Below, piece after piece: positions 51,225 through 62,474 of a DNA stretch of 64,000 nucleotides. The stretch is taken from contig NZ_FOFF01000008.1 in the NCBI RefSeq assembly GCF_900110755.1, positions 70,346-134,345 of the forward strand, written 5' to 3'. This DNA is from Streptomyces sp. yr375. Its GTDB lineage: Bacteria; Actinomycetota; Actinomycetes; Streptomycetales; Streptomycetaceae. Position numbers and translations under genes: made by a program. The stretch's first letter is position 1. Each line of letters starts with the position of its first letter. The notes beneath the pieces were generated by a model that was not told where the DNA came from, did no database searches, and saw only the letters and a list, made by a program, of their open reading frames with translations.

Positions 51225-51412
51225 AACCCTCACCCCGCTCTTTCGCCCGACATGGTCGACAGGTCGGCATTCCTGCCGATCGGTGATGATCAGACCCTAC
51301 AAGCCGGGTCCGATATCGGCCCCGCAGTTGTCACAACGTACGGGCGCCACCTCGATGATTCCCGGACGAGGGGGTTTCCACCCCGTCCGGCAGGTTCGGT
51401 CCGGGTGGCCGC

Positions 51413-52924
51413 TCAGCCGCCCGAGAGGACCCTGACCAGGTCTTCTGCCGTGCGGCAGCGGTCCAGGAGCTCCTTGACATGATTTCGCGTTCCGCGAAGC
51501 GGTTCGAGGGTTGGGACGCGCTGGAGTGAATCGCGGCCCGGCAGGTCGAAGATCACCGAGTCCCAGGAGGCGGCGGCGACGTCGTCGGCGTACTGCTCCA
51601 GGCAGCGGCCGCGGAAGTACGCGCGCGTGTCCTCCGGGGGCTTCGTGATCGCCCGCTCGACCTCGGTCTCGTCCAGGAGGCGCTTCATGCGGCCGCGGGC
51701 CGCGAGACGGTTGTAGAGGCCCTTCTCGGCCCGTACGTCGGCGTACTGGAGGTCGACGAGGTGGAGGCGGGCGGCGTCCCAGTCGAGGCCGTCACGGCGC
51801 CGGTAGCCCTCCATGAGTTCCCGTTTGGCGACCCAGTCCAGTTCACCGGCGAGGCTCATGGGGTCGTTCTCCAGGCGGTTCAGGGTGTCCTCCCAACGGG
51901 TGAGGACGTCCTTGGTCTGGTCGTCGGCGTCCGCCCCGTACCGCTCCTCCACGTACTTGCGGGAGAGCTCGAAGTACTCCATCTGGAGTTGGACCGCGGT
52001 GAGTGTGCGGCCGCTGCGGAGGGTGACCAGGCGCTTGAGGCTCGGGTCGTGGGAGACCTGGTGGAGGGTGCGGACGGGCTGGTCGACGGCCAGGTCCACG
52101 GCGATGAAGCCGTCCTCGATCATGGAGAGGACCAGCGCCGTCGTGCCGAGCTTGAGGTACGTCGAGATCTCGGAGAGGTTCGCGTCGCCGATGATCACAT
52201 GGAGGCGGCGGTATTTCTCGGCGTCCGAGTGCGGCTCGTCGCGGGTGTTGATGATCGGGCGCTTGAGGGTCGTCTCGAGGCCGACCTCGACCTCGAAGTA
52301 GTCGGCGCGCTGGCTGAGCTGGAAGCCGTGTTCGTGGCCGTCCTGGCCGATGCCGACGCGGCCGGCGCCGGTGACGACCTGGCGCGAGACGAAGAACGGG
52401 GTCAGGTGGCGCACGATGTCGGAGAAGGCGGTTTCCCGCTTCATCAGGTAGTTCTCGTGGGTGCCGTAGGAGGCGCCCTTGTTGTCGGTGTTGTTCTTGT
52501 AGAGGTGGATGGGCTGGGCGCCGGGCAACTGGGCGGCCCGTTCCGCCGCCTCGGCCATGATCCGTTCGCCGGCCTTGTCCCAGAGGACGGCGTCCCGGGG
52601 GTTGGTGACCTCGGGGGAGCTGTATTCGGGGTGTGCGTGGTCGACGTAGAGGCGGGCGCCGTTGGTGAGGATGACGTTGGCGAGGCCGATGTCCTCGTCG
52701 GTGAGCTGGCTGGAGTCGGCGGCCTCGCGGGCGAGGTCGAAGCCTCGCGCGTCCCGCAGCGGGTTCTCCTCCTCGAAGTCCCAGCGGGCCCGGCGGGCCC
52801 GGTGCATCGCCGCCGCGTAGGCGTTGACGATCTGGGACGAGGTGAGCATGGCATTGGCGTTGGGGTGGCCGGGGACGGAGATGCCGTACTCCGTCTCGAT
52901 GCCCATTACTCGCCGTACGGTCAT
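51413..52924 (-). CDS. dop: Pup deamidase/depupylase Dop
   Basis: A 503-residue PafA-like enzyme. It has [28 protein letters not shown] with the catalytic Asp, FKNNTD-equivalent [20 protein letters not shown] and [25 protein letters not shown]. The Dop loop region (QLPGAQPIH) is present. It deamidates Pup-Gln and removes Pup from substrates. The ATG at 52924 has AAGGAGGG 5 nt upstream. Confidence 0.97.
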   Translation of the reverse strand: MTVRRVMGIETEYGISVPGHPNANAMLTSSQIVNAYAAAMHRARRARWDFEEENPLRDARGFDLAREAADSSQLTDEDIGLANVILTNGARLYVDHAHPEYSSPEVTNPRDAVLWDKAGERIMAEAAERAAQLPGAQPIHLYKNNTDNKGASYGTHENYLMKRETAFSDIVRHLTPFFVSRQVVTGAGRVGIGQDGHEHGFQLSQRADYFEVEVGLETTLKRPIINTRDEPHSDAEKYRRLHVIIGDANLSEISTYLKLGTTALVLSMIEDGFIAVDLAVDQPVRTLHQVSHDPSLKRLVTLRSGRTLTAVQLQMEYFELSRKYVEERYGADADDQTKDVLTRWEDTLNRLENDPMSLAGELDWVAKRELMEGYRRRDGLDWDAARLHLVDLQYADVRAEKGLYNRLAARGRMKRLLDETEVERAITKPPEDTRAYFRGRCLEQYADDVAAASWDSVIFDLPGRDSLQRVPTLEPLRGTRNHVKELLDRCRTAEDLVRVLSGG

Positions 52925-53105
52925 GCGGCCCTCCTTGCCCGGCGGCACCCTCGGTCGTGGGCGCCGCTCAGATACCGGTGGTGCTCCGGTGCGTGCGCGG
53001 TGCCCGTCCCCGCACTGCGCGACCCGGCGGTACGGAAGAGCCTAGAACGCCTCTGCGCTGGTGGGGAGATCATTTGCGTCATTGCCTTGCTCCAGCCGTG
53101 GCCTG

Positions 53106-53159
53106 AAAAACAGTCGGCTGCGGGTACCCGTGGTGGGCACCCGCAGCCGCCCTGTTTTT
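53106..53159. terminator. Terminator hairpin between arc and dop
   Basis: GGCTGCGGGT (53116-53125) pairs with ACCCGCAGCC (53139-53148). AAAAACAG and CTGTTTTT flank it, so on either strand the stem ends in a T-run. It begins at the arc stop codon and should separate arc from the dop-pup-prc transcript. Confidence 0.85.
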
Positions 53160-54924
53160 ACAGGTACTGTCCGGTGTTCGCCACCGTGTCGATGGAGCGT
53201 CCGGTGTCGGCGCCCTGCTTTCCGGTGATGAGCGTACGGATGTAGACGATCCGTTCGCCCTTCTTTCCGGAGATCCGGGCCCAGTCGTCGGGGTTGGTGG
53301 TGTTGGGAAGGTCCTCGTTCTCCTTGAACTCGTCCACGCATGCCTGGAGGAGGTGGGAGACGCGCAGGCCCTTCTGGTTCTTGTCGAGGAAGTCCTTGAT
53401 CGCCATTTTCTTGGCGCGGCCGACGATGTTTTCGATCATTGCGCCGGAGTTGAAGTCCTTGAAGTAGAGGACTTCCTTGTCGCCATTGGCGTAGGTGACT
53501 TCCAGGAAGCGGTTTTCCTCGGATTCGGCGTACATGTGTTCCACTGCCGTCTGGATCATGCTCTGGACGGTGATGGTCCGGTCGCCGCCGTGTTCGCCCA
53601 CGTCCTCGGAGTGCAGGGGGAGGCGTTCGGTGAGGTACTTCTGGAAGATGTCCTTGGCCGCTTCGGCGTCCGGGCGCTCGATCTTGATCTTCACGTCGAG
53701 GCGGCCGGGGCGCAGGATGGCGGGGTCGATCATGTCCTCGCGGTTGGAGGCGCCGATGACGACCACGTTCTGCAGGCCTTCGACGCCGTCGATCTCGGCG
53801 AGGAGCTGCGGGACGATGGTGTTCTCGACGTCGGAGCTGACGCCGGAGCCGCGGGTGCGGAAGAGGGATTCCATCTCGTCGAAGAAGACGATGACGGGGG
53901 TGCCCTCGGAGGCCTTCTCCCTGGCGCGCTGGAAGACCAGGCGGATCTGCCGCTCGGTCTCGCCGACGTACTTGTTGAGGAGCTCGGGGCCCTTGATGTT
54001 GAGGAAGAAGCTCTTGCCGGTGGCCTGGCCGGTGACCTCGGCGACCTTTTTGGCCAGCGAGTTGGCGACGGCCTTGGCGATGAGCGTCTTGCCGCATCCG
54101 GGGGGCCCGTAGAGCAGGACGCCCTTGGGGGGGCGCAGCTCATGCTCCTTGAAGAGGTCGGGGTAGAGGTAGGGGAGCTCGACGGCGTCGCGGATCATCT
54201 CGATCTGGCCGCCGAGACCGCCGATCTGCTCGTAGCCGATGTCGGGGACCTCTTCGAGGACGAGTTCCTCGACCTCGCTCTTGGGGACGACCTCGTAGAC
54301 GTAGCCGGAGCGGGGTTCGAGCAGGAGGGCGTCGCCGGGGCGGATGACGACGTCGAGGAGTGGTTCGGCGAGCCGGACCACCCTTTCCTCGTCGGTGTGC
54401 CCCTGCACCAGGGCGCGTACGCCGTCCTCGAGGATCTCCTTGAGGGTGACGATGTCGCCGACGCTCTCGTACTCCATGGCCTCGACCACGTTGAGGGCTT
54501 CGTTGAGCATTACTTCCTGGCCGCGTCGGAGCTCGTCGAGCTCGACGCCGGGGCTGACGTTCACGCGGAGTTTGCGGCCTCCGGTGAAGATGTCGGCGGT
54601 GCCGTCCTCGTTCGCCGTGAGGAAGACTCCGAAGCCGGCCGGCGGCTGGGCGAGCCGGTCGACTTCCTCCTTGAGGGCCACGATCTGGTCGCGGGCCTCA
54701 CGGAGTGTGTTGGCGAGTCGCTCGTTCTGGGCGGACACGCCGGCCAGGTTGGTCTGCAGCTCGACGATCCGCTCTTCGAGAATCCTCGTGTGTCGCGGAG
54801 AGTCGGCGAGCTTACGTCGCAGGACGGCGATCTCCTGCTCAAGGTAGGCAATCTGCCCGGACGGGTCGTCGGACCCTCGTCCCGGGCGGATGCCGCGGTT
54901 CATGTCGTCGTCGTGGGCTGCCAC
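53158..54924 (-). CDS. arc: Proteasomal AAA ATPase ARC/Mpa
   Basis: A 588-residue proteasome activator. It has an N-terminal coiled coil (about 24-94) that binds Pup, tandem OB domains, Walker A GPPGCGKT (about 271-278), Walker [10 protein letters not shown], arginine fingers ([13 protein letters not shown]) and the C-terminal QYL that docks into the alpha ring. The start is the GTG at 54924 with GGAGG 8 nt upstream; an earlier in-frame reading includes that ribosome site. It unfolds pupylated proteins into PrcBA. Confidence 0.97.
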   Translation of the reverse strand: MAAHDDDMNRGIRPGRGSDDPSGQIAYLEQEIAVLRRKLADSPRHTRILEERIVELQTNLAGVSAQNERLANTLREARDQIVALKEEVDRLAQPPAGFGVFLTANEDGTADIFTGGRKLRVNVSPGVELDELRRGQEVMLNEALNVVEAMEYESVGDIVTLKEILEDGVRALVQGHTDEERVVRLAEPLLDVVIRPGDALLLEPRSGYVYEVVPKSEVEELVLEEVPDIGYEQIGGLGGQIEMIRDAVELPYLYPDLFKEHELRPPKGVLLYGPPGCGKTLIAKAVANSLAKKVAEVTGQATGKSFFLNIKGPELLNKYVGETERQIRLVFQRAREKASEGTPVIVFFDEMESLFRTRGSGVSSDVENTIVPQLLAEIDGVEGLQNVVVIGASNREDMIDPAILRPGRLDVKIKIERPDAEAAKDIFQKYLTERLPLHSEDVGEHGGDRTITVQSMIQTAVEHMYAESEENRFLEVTYANGDKEVLYFKDFNSGAMIENIVGRAKKMAIKDFLDKNQKGLRVSHLLQACVDEFKENEDLPNTTNPDDWARISGKKGERIVYIRTLITGKQGADTGRSIDTVANTGQYL

Positions 54925-55167
54925 GGTCCTCACCTCCTCCAAGGGGAGCTGGACGCTTCCAGACCCTACCTGGGTGGGTGTCGATTGAAACCCCTAGATC
55001 ACAAAGACTGTCGGGGTGTGTCCGATCTTCACCCTTGCGCTCTCCCTCACGCCAGGGGGATACCCACGGAACACGCTCGGGAAGCGGCCGAGGGTAGGGT
55101 CGAAGTGTTCAACACCCGTCAGAGCCTGCATCGTTCCCTTGCGGCTCGACAGTAAACGGCAGGAGTC

Positions 55168-55473
55168 ATGGGCGTGCAGCAGGAAGCCGGGGTCGGCGGC
55201 GAGGCGCTGGAGGTCTGGATCGACCAGGATCTCTGTACCGGTGACGGGATCTGTGTGCAGTACGCGCCGGAGGTGTTCGAGCTGGACATCGACGGTCTGG
55301 CGTATGTCAAAAGCGCGGACGACGAGCTGTTGCAGGCCAAGGGGGCCACGGCTCCGGTGCCGTTGCCGCTGTTGACGGACGTGGTGGACTCGGCGCGGGA
55401 GTGTCCGGGTGACTGCATTCATGTGCGGCGGGTTTCGGACAGCGTCGAGGTCTACGGTCCGGACGCGGAGTGA
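55168..55473 (+). CDS. Ferredoxin
   Basis: A 101-residue acidic ferredoxin with LCTGDGICV and ECPGDCIHV clusters. The first motif has only two Cys (Cx5C), typical of actinobacterial 3Fe-4S or single-cluster ferredoxins that serve P450s. AGGAG precedes the ATG at 55168 by only 2 nt, so the GTG at 55174 may be the real start. It is divergent from arc and the nearest ferredoxin to the CYP157 gene, but 30 kb away. Confidence 0.88.
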   Translation: MGVQQEAGVGGEALEVWIDQDLCTGDGICVQYAPEVFELDIDGLAYVKSADDELLQAKGATAPVPLPLLTDVVDSARECPGDCIHVRRVSDSVEVYGPDAE

Positions 55474-55531
55474 GTTCCCGGGTGCGGGCTGTGACGGCTG
55501 TCTGATTTCTCACAGGCCTGGGTGGCCGGTT

Positions 55532-56104
55532 TCAGACGCTGTGGGCGCCTGCGGGTGTCGAGCGGATGAACCTGTTGTCCTTCCACTGCCACTTGGCGGT
55601 GTCCTTGAGGTCGGGACAGCAACTGGGTACGTCCGGTGTGGAGTAGCCGAGGAGTGTGGCGAGGACTGCTCCGTGGGTGACGGCGAGGCTGGTGACGGTT
55701 TTGCGGTCCTTGGGGGCGACGAGGGTGGCGACCACGCGCGCGTGGGTGCGGTCGGCACTGTGCGTGAGGACGTAGACGCTGTCGGGTGGGGTGCCCATGG
55801 CCGCGTCGCAGTGGACGACGGCGACTGTTTCGGGGGTGCCGTCGCCGTCGAGGTCGCCGGTCGCCTGCTTGACCACGAGGGGCTGTACGGGGCCGCATTC
55901 GATGGGGAAGTCGACGCCTATGGTGGCGGGGGCGACGGTGGTGGCGGGGGCGGGCTTGGCGTCGGTGGCCTGGGCGGCGGTCGCGGGTTTGGGCTGCAGG
56001 AGCGAGGTGAGCGCGATGACGCCGGCGAGGGCGGTGGCGGTCGCGACCCAGTGGATCGGCCGGGTGTGGGTGTGCGCCAGTTCCGGGACGGCGGGGTGCT
56101 GCAC
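55532..56104 (-). CDS. Membrane-anchored hypothetical protein with DxDxDG motif
   Basis: A 190-residue protein. One N-terminal membrane helix (IHWVATATALAGVIALTSLL) is followed by an Ala/Pro/Thr linker and an extracytoplasmic domain with DLDGDGTPET, a calcium-binding-like loop seen in FG-GAP/VCBS repeats, and Cys in IECGP, VVHCD and SCCPD. The GTG at 56104 has GGAG about 9 nt upstream. I do not recognise a family. Confidence 0.68.
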   Translation of the reverse strand: MQHPAVPELAHTHTRPIHWVATATALAGVIALTSLLQPKPATAAQATDAKPAPATTVAPATIGVDFPIECGPVQPLVVKQATGDLDGDGTPETVAVVHCDAAMGTPPDSVYVLTHSADRTHARVVATLVAPKDRKTVTSLAVTHGAVLATLLGYSTPDVPSCCPDLKDTAKWQWKDNRFIRSTPAGAHSV

Positions 56105-56323
56105 TAGGAGCGTCTCCTGTGATGGCTGTGCCGGTGGGGGTGGGGGGATTGGCCAGCATCGTGCCACACGTCACAGGGTGGGGGAACGGCGGGGTGCGGG
56201 GTTTCGGACGCCCGGTGACGTGTGTGGGTGGGGGTCAACGGGAAGGCGCCGTGGTCGAGTTCCGGGTGTGGTGCGGGAACTCGGTCACGGCGCCTTGTCG
56301 TTGGGCGTGGTGTGGGGGCCGGA

Positions 56324-57226
56324 TCAGCGGCCGCTGCCTCCGTCGGCGTTGGGGCCGTCGTAGTCGTCGCCGTAGGCGCCCTTGGCGGGGCGGCGGCGGC
56401 GCATGGGGGGCTCGACGCCGTCGGCGAGGCGTCGGGCGGTGAGGAGGAAGCCGGTGTGGCCGATCATGCGGTGGTCCGGGCGGACGGCCAGGCCTTCGAT
56501 GTGCCAGTTGCGGATCATCGATTCCCAGGCGCTCGGCTCGTTGAAGCAGCCGATCTCGCGGATGGACTCGACGGTCCGGGCGAGCTGGGTGGTGGTCGCC
56601 ACGTAGCAGCAGACGATGCCGCCGGGGACGAGTGCCTTGGACACGGCCTCGAGGCACTCCCAGGGGGCGAGCATGTCGAGGATGACGCGGTCGACGTCGG
56701 TGTCGGACAGGTTGTCCTGGAGGTCGCCGACGGTGAGCTGCCAGGCGGGGTGGGGGCCGCCGAAGTAGCGCTCCACGTTCTGCTGGGCGATCTCGGCGAA
56801 GTCCTCGCGCCGCTCGTAGCTGTGCAGCATGCCCTGGTCGCCGATGGCGCGCAGCAGGAAGCTGCTCAGCGAGCCGGAGCCGACGCCGGCTTCGACGACG
56901 CGGGCGCCGGGGAAGATGTCGGCGAAGGCGAGGATCTGCCCCGCGTCCTTGGGGTAGACCACGGCTGCGCCGCGGGGCATGGACAGGACGTAGTCGGGGA
57001 GCAGGGGGCGCAGCGCGAGGTAGGCGACGTTCCCGGTGGTGCGGACAACGCTGCCCTCGGGTGCGCCGATCAGTTCGTCGTGGGGGAAGGAACCCTTGTG
57101 GGTGTGGAAATTCTTCCCGGCCTCGAGCGTGAACGTGTAGTGGCGGCCCTTGGGGTCGGTGAGCTGAACCTGGTCCCCGACCTTGAAGGGCCCGCGCCTG
57201 CGGGCGGCACCGGTCGGTTCGGACAT
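56324..57226 (-). CDS. trmI: tRNA (adenine-N1-)-methyltransferase TrmI
   Basis: A 300-residue SAM-dependent methyltransferase of the TrmI/Trm61 group (m1A58 in the tRNA T-loop). It has the SAM motif I FPGARVVEAGVGSGSLSSFLLRAIGD, ERREDFAEIAQQNVERYFGG, VDRVILDMLAPWECLEAV and an N-terminal small beta domain (GDQVQLTDPKGRHYTFTLEAGKNFHTHKGSF). The C-terminal tail is Arg/Gly/Asp-rich. ATG start, next after the site-2 protease. Confidence 0.92.
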   Translation of the reverse strand: MSEPTGAARRRGPFKVGDQVQLTDPKGRHYTFTLEAGKNFHTHKGSFPHDELIGAPEGSVVRTTGNVAYLALRPLLPDYVLSMPRGAAVVYPKDAGQILAFADIFPGARVVEAGVGSGSLSSFLLRAIGDQGMLHSYERREDFAEIAQQNVERYFGGPHPAWQLTVGDLQDNLSDTDVDRVILDMLAPWECLEAVSKALVPGGIVCCYVATTTQLARTVESIREIGCFNEPSAWESMIRNWHIEGLAVRPDHRMIGHTGFLLTARRLADGVEPPMRRRRPAKGAYGDDYDGPNADGGSGR

Positions 57227-57278
57227 GTGAACAGCCTACCGGGGTTTGCCGGGGCCGCCGACCACGGTGTCCGCCTCG

Positions 57279-58877
57279 CTAGGAGGGCCTGGCCATGGCT
57301 TTGACGAAGGCGCGCTCGACGTCGGCGGCGGACAGGACGCCGAAGATCTCGCCGGTCTCCTCGACGACGAGGTATTCGGTGGCGGGGGTGGCGCGCAGGA
57401 CGTCGAGGAGGTCTTCGCCGGCGAGTTCGGCGGAGATCCGCATGCCGTCGTTGAGGTCCTGGGCGAGGCCGCTGACGGCGACCCAGGGGCGGCGGTGTTC
57501 GGGTACGCCGACGATGGCGGCCTCGCGGACGAGGGAGAGGGGTTCGCCGTGGGCGTCGACGACGACGAGGGCGCGGGCGCCGGCGTCGTTGGCGCGGCGC
57601 AGGGCCTCGGAGAGGGGGGTCTGGGTCTCGACGGGGACGGCGCGGCGGGTGAGGGTGCGGGCGCGCAGTTCGGGGAGGTGTTCGCGCAGGCGGGCCATGC
57701 GCAGGCTGTTGCCTGCGCCGGTCCAGATGATCGCGGCGAGGATGGCGGCGAGCAGGGCGTCGGTGACGGTGTCCATGCCGACGCTGTCCTCGGCGCCGGA
57801 GCCGAGGGCGCCGGACTGGGTGAGCAGGGGCAGTCCGATGAGGACGGAGACGGCGAGGGCGCGGCCGACCCAGGCGGCGGCGACGGTGCCGCTCATGGGC
57901 TTGCCGGTGATCTTCCAGACGACGGCGCGGAGCATGCGGCCGCCGTCGAGGGGGAGGCCGGGCAGCAGGTTGAAGATCGCCACGATGAGGTTGGAGATCA
58001 TCAGGCCGGCCAGCAGGACGCCGGGGACGGTGCCGGGCTCGACGGTCTGCATGGCGAGGTAGAAGAGGCCGGAGAGGGCGAGGGAGAGGAGCGGGCCGAC
58101 GAAGGCGAGCCAGAACTCGCGGCCGGGGGTCTCGGCTTCCTTCTCGATCTCGGAGACGCCGCCGAAGAACTGGAGCTGGATGCGGCGGACGGGGAGTTTG
58201 AAGCGGAGGGCGGCGATGGTGTGGGCGAGTTCGTGGATGAGTACGGAGGCGTAGAAGGCGACGGCGAAGAAGAGGGAGACGAGGTAGCGCAGGGCGCCGA
58301 GTTCGGGCAGGACGCGGTCGAGCTGGCCGCCGAACACCCAGGTGATGAGGGCGGCGACGAGGAACCAGCTCGGGGCGACGTAGACGGGCACGCCAAAGGG
58401 CCGGCCCATGAGGATGCCGCCGCGCGGCTGCTCCGGGGGGCGTGGGGGCGGGGGGCCTTTGGGGAGGGTGGGGGTGGGGGGTACGGCTTGCCCGGCCTCG
58501 GGCTGGGGTTCGGCCTCAGGCTGGGGCTGGGGCTGGGGGTCGGCTTCGGCCTTGGGCTGGGCCGCGCCCTCGGGCTTGACTTCGACCTTGGGCTGAGCCT
58601 CAGGCTCGGGCTGGACCTCGGCCTGGGATTCGCCTGCGGCCGGCTTCTCGTTCCCACCCGCACTGCCCGTGCCGCCGGAGTTATCCGTGCCGCCGGTGTT
58701 GCCCGTATTGCTCGTGCCGCCGGTGTTGTCCGTGTTGTCGGTGGGGTTTTCGGCGTCGGGATTTGGGGTGTCCGGGGTTCGGGCGAGGTCGGTGGCCGGG
58801 GGCGCAGGTGTGGCGGGGTGCTCGGCCGACTGTTCGTTGTCCGGCCGCGGCCGCCCGGTCCCGCCGCTTTCCACCAC
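57279..58877 (-). CDS. Site-2 protease (M50) with tandem CBS domains
   Basis: A 532-residue intramembrane metalloprotease. An N-terminal low-complexity region (about 1-145) of Asn/Thr/Gly and then Pro/Glu/Lys/Gln repeats precedes multiple helices, zinc motif IHELAH (His215-Glu216-His219) and the second zinc-site region NLLPGLPLDGGRML. A CBS pair follows (PVETQTPLSEALRRANDAGARALVVVDAHGEP, DLLDVLRATPATEYLVVEETGEIFGVLSAADVERAF). It belongs to the SpoIVFB/CBS group and cleaves membrane regulators; its target is unknown. The GTG at 58877 is directly followed by another GTG. Confidence 0.9.
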   Translation of the reverse strand: MVESGGTGRPRPDNEQSAEHPATPAPPATDLARTPDTPNPDAENPTDNTDNTGGTSNTGNTGGTDNSGGTGSAGGNEKPAAGESQAEVQPEPEAQPKVEVKPEGAAQPKAEADPQPQPQPEAEPQPEAGQAVPPTPTLPKGPPPPRPPEQPRGGILMGRPFGVPVYVAPSWFLVAALITWVFGGQLDRVLPELGALRYLVSLFFAVAFYASVLIHELAHTIAALRFKLPVRRIQLQFFGGVSEIEKEAETPGREFWLAFVGPLLSLALSGLFYLAMQTVEPGTVPGVLLAGLMISNLIVAIFNLLPGLPLDGGRMLRAVVWKITGKPMSGTVAAAWVGRALAVSVLIGLPLLTQSGALGSGAEDSVGMDTVTDALLAAILAAIIWTGAGNSLRMARLREHLPELRARTLTRRAVPVETQTPLSEALRRANDAGARALVVVDAHGEPLSLVREAAIVGVPEHRRPWVAVSGLAQDLNDGMRISAELAGEDLLDVLRATPATEYLVVEETGEIFGVLSAADVERAFVKAMARPS

Positions 58878-59063
58878 GGTGTCCCCTCGATCGAAGCGTC
58901 TCCCGCTCGTGCCGGGCGGGAGGGTCTGGGACCGATGGTATGCGGCGGTCGGGACGTGTTCCGCCCCGGCACCCCCTGTGTTTCCCTGCCCGTCGCCGCT
59001 GTTCGGGGTGTGGTGGGGTGCGGGGCTGGGTGACTGTCAGTGGTGGGCCGTATGGTCTGAGGC

Positions 59064-60050
<987 letters not shown>

Positions 60051-60065
60051 AGAAGGAGACTTATC

Positions 60066-60737
60066 GTGGCCATCCGCGTCCTACTGGTCGATGACCAGCC
60101 GCTGTTGCGCACAGGCTTCCGGATGATTCTGGAGGCCGAGCAGGACATCGCGGTCGTCGGCGAGGCCGGAGACGGTCTGCAGGCTATCGACCAGGTGCGG
60201 GCGTTGCAGCCCGATGTGGTGCTGATGGACATCCGCATGCCGCGGATGGACGGGGTGGAGGCGACCCGGCAGATCACCGGGCCGGGGCGGGACGGTCCGG
60301 CGAAGGTGCTGGTGCTGACCACGTTCGATCTCGACGAGTACGTGGTGGAGGCGCTGCGGGCCGGGGCGAGCGGGTTCCTGCTGAAGGACGCGCCGGCCAA
60401 TGAGCTGGTGCAGGCGATCCGGGTGGTGGCGGCCGGTGAGGCCATGTTGGCGCCGAGCATCACGCGCCGGCTGCTGGACAAGTACGCGACGCATCTGCCG
60501 TCGGGCGACGAGCCGGTGCCGGACACGCTGCACACCCTCACCGACCGTGAGGTGGAGGTGCTGAAGCTGGTGGCGCGGGGCCTGTCGAACGCCGAGATCG
60601 CCGCCGACCTGTTCGTCAGTGAGACGACGGTGAAGACGCACGTGGGGCATGTGCTGACGAAGTTGGGGCTGCGCGACCGGGTGCAGGCCGCGGTGTACGC
60701 GTACGAGAGCGGTCTGGTGCGTCCCGGCGCGCAGTAG
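60066..60737 (+). CDS. NarL/LuxR-family response regulator, orphan
   Basis: A 223-residue two-domain regulator. The receiver has D9/D10, phospho-acceptor Asp55 in VVLMDIRMP and Lys in LLKDAPA. The C-terminal LuxR HTH is LTDREVEVLKLVARGLSNAEIAADLFVSETTVKTHVGHVLTKLGLRDR. The GTG at 60066 has GAAGGAGA upstream. No histidine kinase is adjacent, and it may be cotranscribed with the RecB-like gene. Confidence 0.92.
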   Translation: MAIRVLLVDDQPLLRTGFRMILEAEQDIAVVGEAGDGLQAIDQVRALQPDVVLMDIRMPRMDGVEATRQITGPGRDGPAKVLVLTTFDLDEYVVEALRAGASGFLLKDAPANELVQAIRVVAAGEAMLAPSITRRLLDKYATHLPSGDEPVPDTLHTLTDREVEVLKLVARGLSNAEIAADLFVSETTVKTHVGHVLTKLGLRDRVQAAVYAYESGLVRPGAQ

Positions 60738-60757
60738 GCCGGGGACACGCACGCGAA

Positions 60758-60799
60758 CAGGGCGCCCCCTCCGGCGGGACAGCGGGAGGGGGCGCCCTG
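60758..60799. terminator. Bidirectional terminator between convergent genes
   Basis: CAGGGCGCCCCCTCC (60758-60772) and its exact reverse complement (60785-60799) form a 15-bp stem with a 12-nt loop. It lies between the ends of the response-regulator and binding-protein genes; no long T-run follows, as is usual in Streptomyces. Confidence 0.8.
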
Positions 60800-60815
60800 T
60801 GCGTGCGGGCGGGGG

Positions 60816-62401
60816 TCAGCCCTTGCTGAGTTCCCAGAAGCGGAACACCGTCGAGGTGTCGAGGCAGTTCTCCAGGCCGTAGACGTTGTCGCCGGCGACG
60901 GCGTACTGCTTGGCCTGCCAGATCGGCAGGACGGGGAGTTGTTCGGCGACGATGTCCTGGATCTCGGCGTAGTCGGGGCCGGTGGCGGTGCGGTCGCTCT
61001 GGGCGGCGGTGCGCGCAATGAGCGTGCCGGTGAGGTCGTCGTTGGTGTAGTTGTTGCCGAGCACGTTGCCCTTGCCGAAGAAGGGCGAGGTGAAGTTGTC
61101 GGCGTCCGGGTAGTCGGGCACCCAGCCCTTGACGTAGACGCCGTACTTGCCGGCGGCGATGTCCTTCTCGTACTGGTCGTAGGCGACGGACTGGACGTCG
61201 GCGTCGAACAGGCCGCTGGCGTTGAGCTGGGCGGCGATGGCCGTCAGTTCCTGGTCGGTGGCGGGGCCGTAGCGCGACGGGGTGGACCAGAGGGTGAGCT
61301 TCCCTTGTCGGTGATGCCGTCGTCGGCGAGCGCGGCGGCGGCCTTGGCCTGGGAGGGGCGGGCGCCGTAGCGGTCGAAGAAGGCGGTGTTGTGGCCCGCG
61401 ATGCCGGCCGGGATGATCGAGTAGAGGGGGTCGGCGGTGCCCTGGTAGACGTCCTTGATGAGGGCTTCGCGGTCGATCAGGTGGGCGATGGCCCGGCGGA
61501 CGCCTATCTTTCCGGCGACGGGGTCGGTCATGTTGAAGACGAGGTGCTGCACTTCGGCGCTGCTGCCCTCGACGGCCTCGGCGCCCGCGTCGGCGGTGGT
61601 GGTGTGCTGGAGGTCGGCGACGTCGGCGGCGGTCAGGCCCCGGTAGGCGATGTCGACGTCGCCGGCGAGCAGCGCCTGCTTGAGGGCCTTCTGGTCGCCG
61701 CCGAAGAACTTGAGGGTGACGCCGGTGTTCTGGGCGTCGCCTGCGGTGCCCCGGTAGTTCTCGTTGACGGAGAAGACGGCCTCGTCGTCGCCGAAGGAGT
61801 CCAGCTTGTAGGGGCCGGAGCCGACGGCGCCGCCGTCTTCGCGCAGGGCGTCGGCGTCGTATTCCTTGTGGTCGACGATGGAGCCGGCGCCCGAGGCGAT
61901 CTTGCTGGGGAAGGTGGCGTCGGGGCTCTTCAGCCGGAAGACGACGGTCTTGGCGTCGGGGGTCTCGACCTTGTCGAGCGTGGGGAACATGATCGCCGGG
62001 CCGGCATCGTCGTTGATCTTCAGCGTGCGGTCGAAGGAGAACTTGACGTCCTCGGAGGTGAGCGCGTCGCCGTTGCTGAACTTCAGGCCGTCCTTCAGGG
62101 TGCACGAGTAGACCTGGGTCTTCGTGTCGGTGAAGGTGCACTCCTTGGCCGCGTCCGGCTCGGGTTCGGTGCCGCCCTTGGGGAAGCTCAGCAGGGACTG
62201 GAAGACGTTGTTGAACAACAGCCAGGAGCCTGGGTCGTAGCCGGACGCGGGGTCGGTGGCGAGGACGTCGTCGGACATTCCCAGGACGACGGAGGAGGAG
62301 TCGCCCCCGGATCCGCCGCTCTGGGTGCCGCAGCCGGTCAACAGGCCCGAGGCCAGTCCCGCCACGATGGGCAGGACCGGCCACTGGTTACGCATGTTCA
62401 C
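60816..62401 (-). pseudogene. Frameshifted peptide/nickel-type ABC substrate-binding lipoprotein
   Basis: An SBP_bac_5 family lipoprotein gene. It has a signal peptide with lipobox LTGC (PIVAGLASGLLTGCG), SGDAL..EDVKFSFDR, and KDVYQGTADPLYSIIPAGIAGH. At about 61302-61306 the frame breaks after GITDK. The match resumes one frame over as KLTLWSTPSRYGPATDQE through to ELSKG. Compared with the paralogue upstream (TPVKLTL), one base, probably T of a GTG codon, is missing. The product would be truncated by roughly one third. It could be a real inactivation or a sequencing error. GTG at 62401 with AAGG 6 nt upstream. Confidence 0.85.
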
Positions 62402-62474
62402 GAAGTGCCTTCGTCGTCGGTTCTCGTCACACCGGAGCCGCCGTCCCGGGCCCCGGGCCGTCTGGGGGGTTCGG

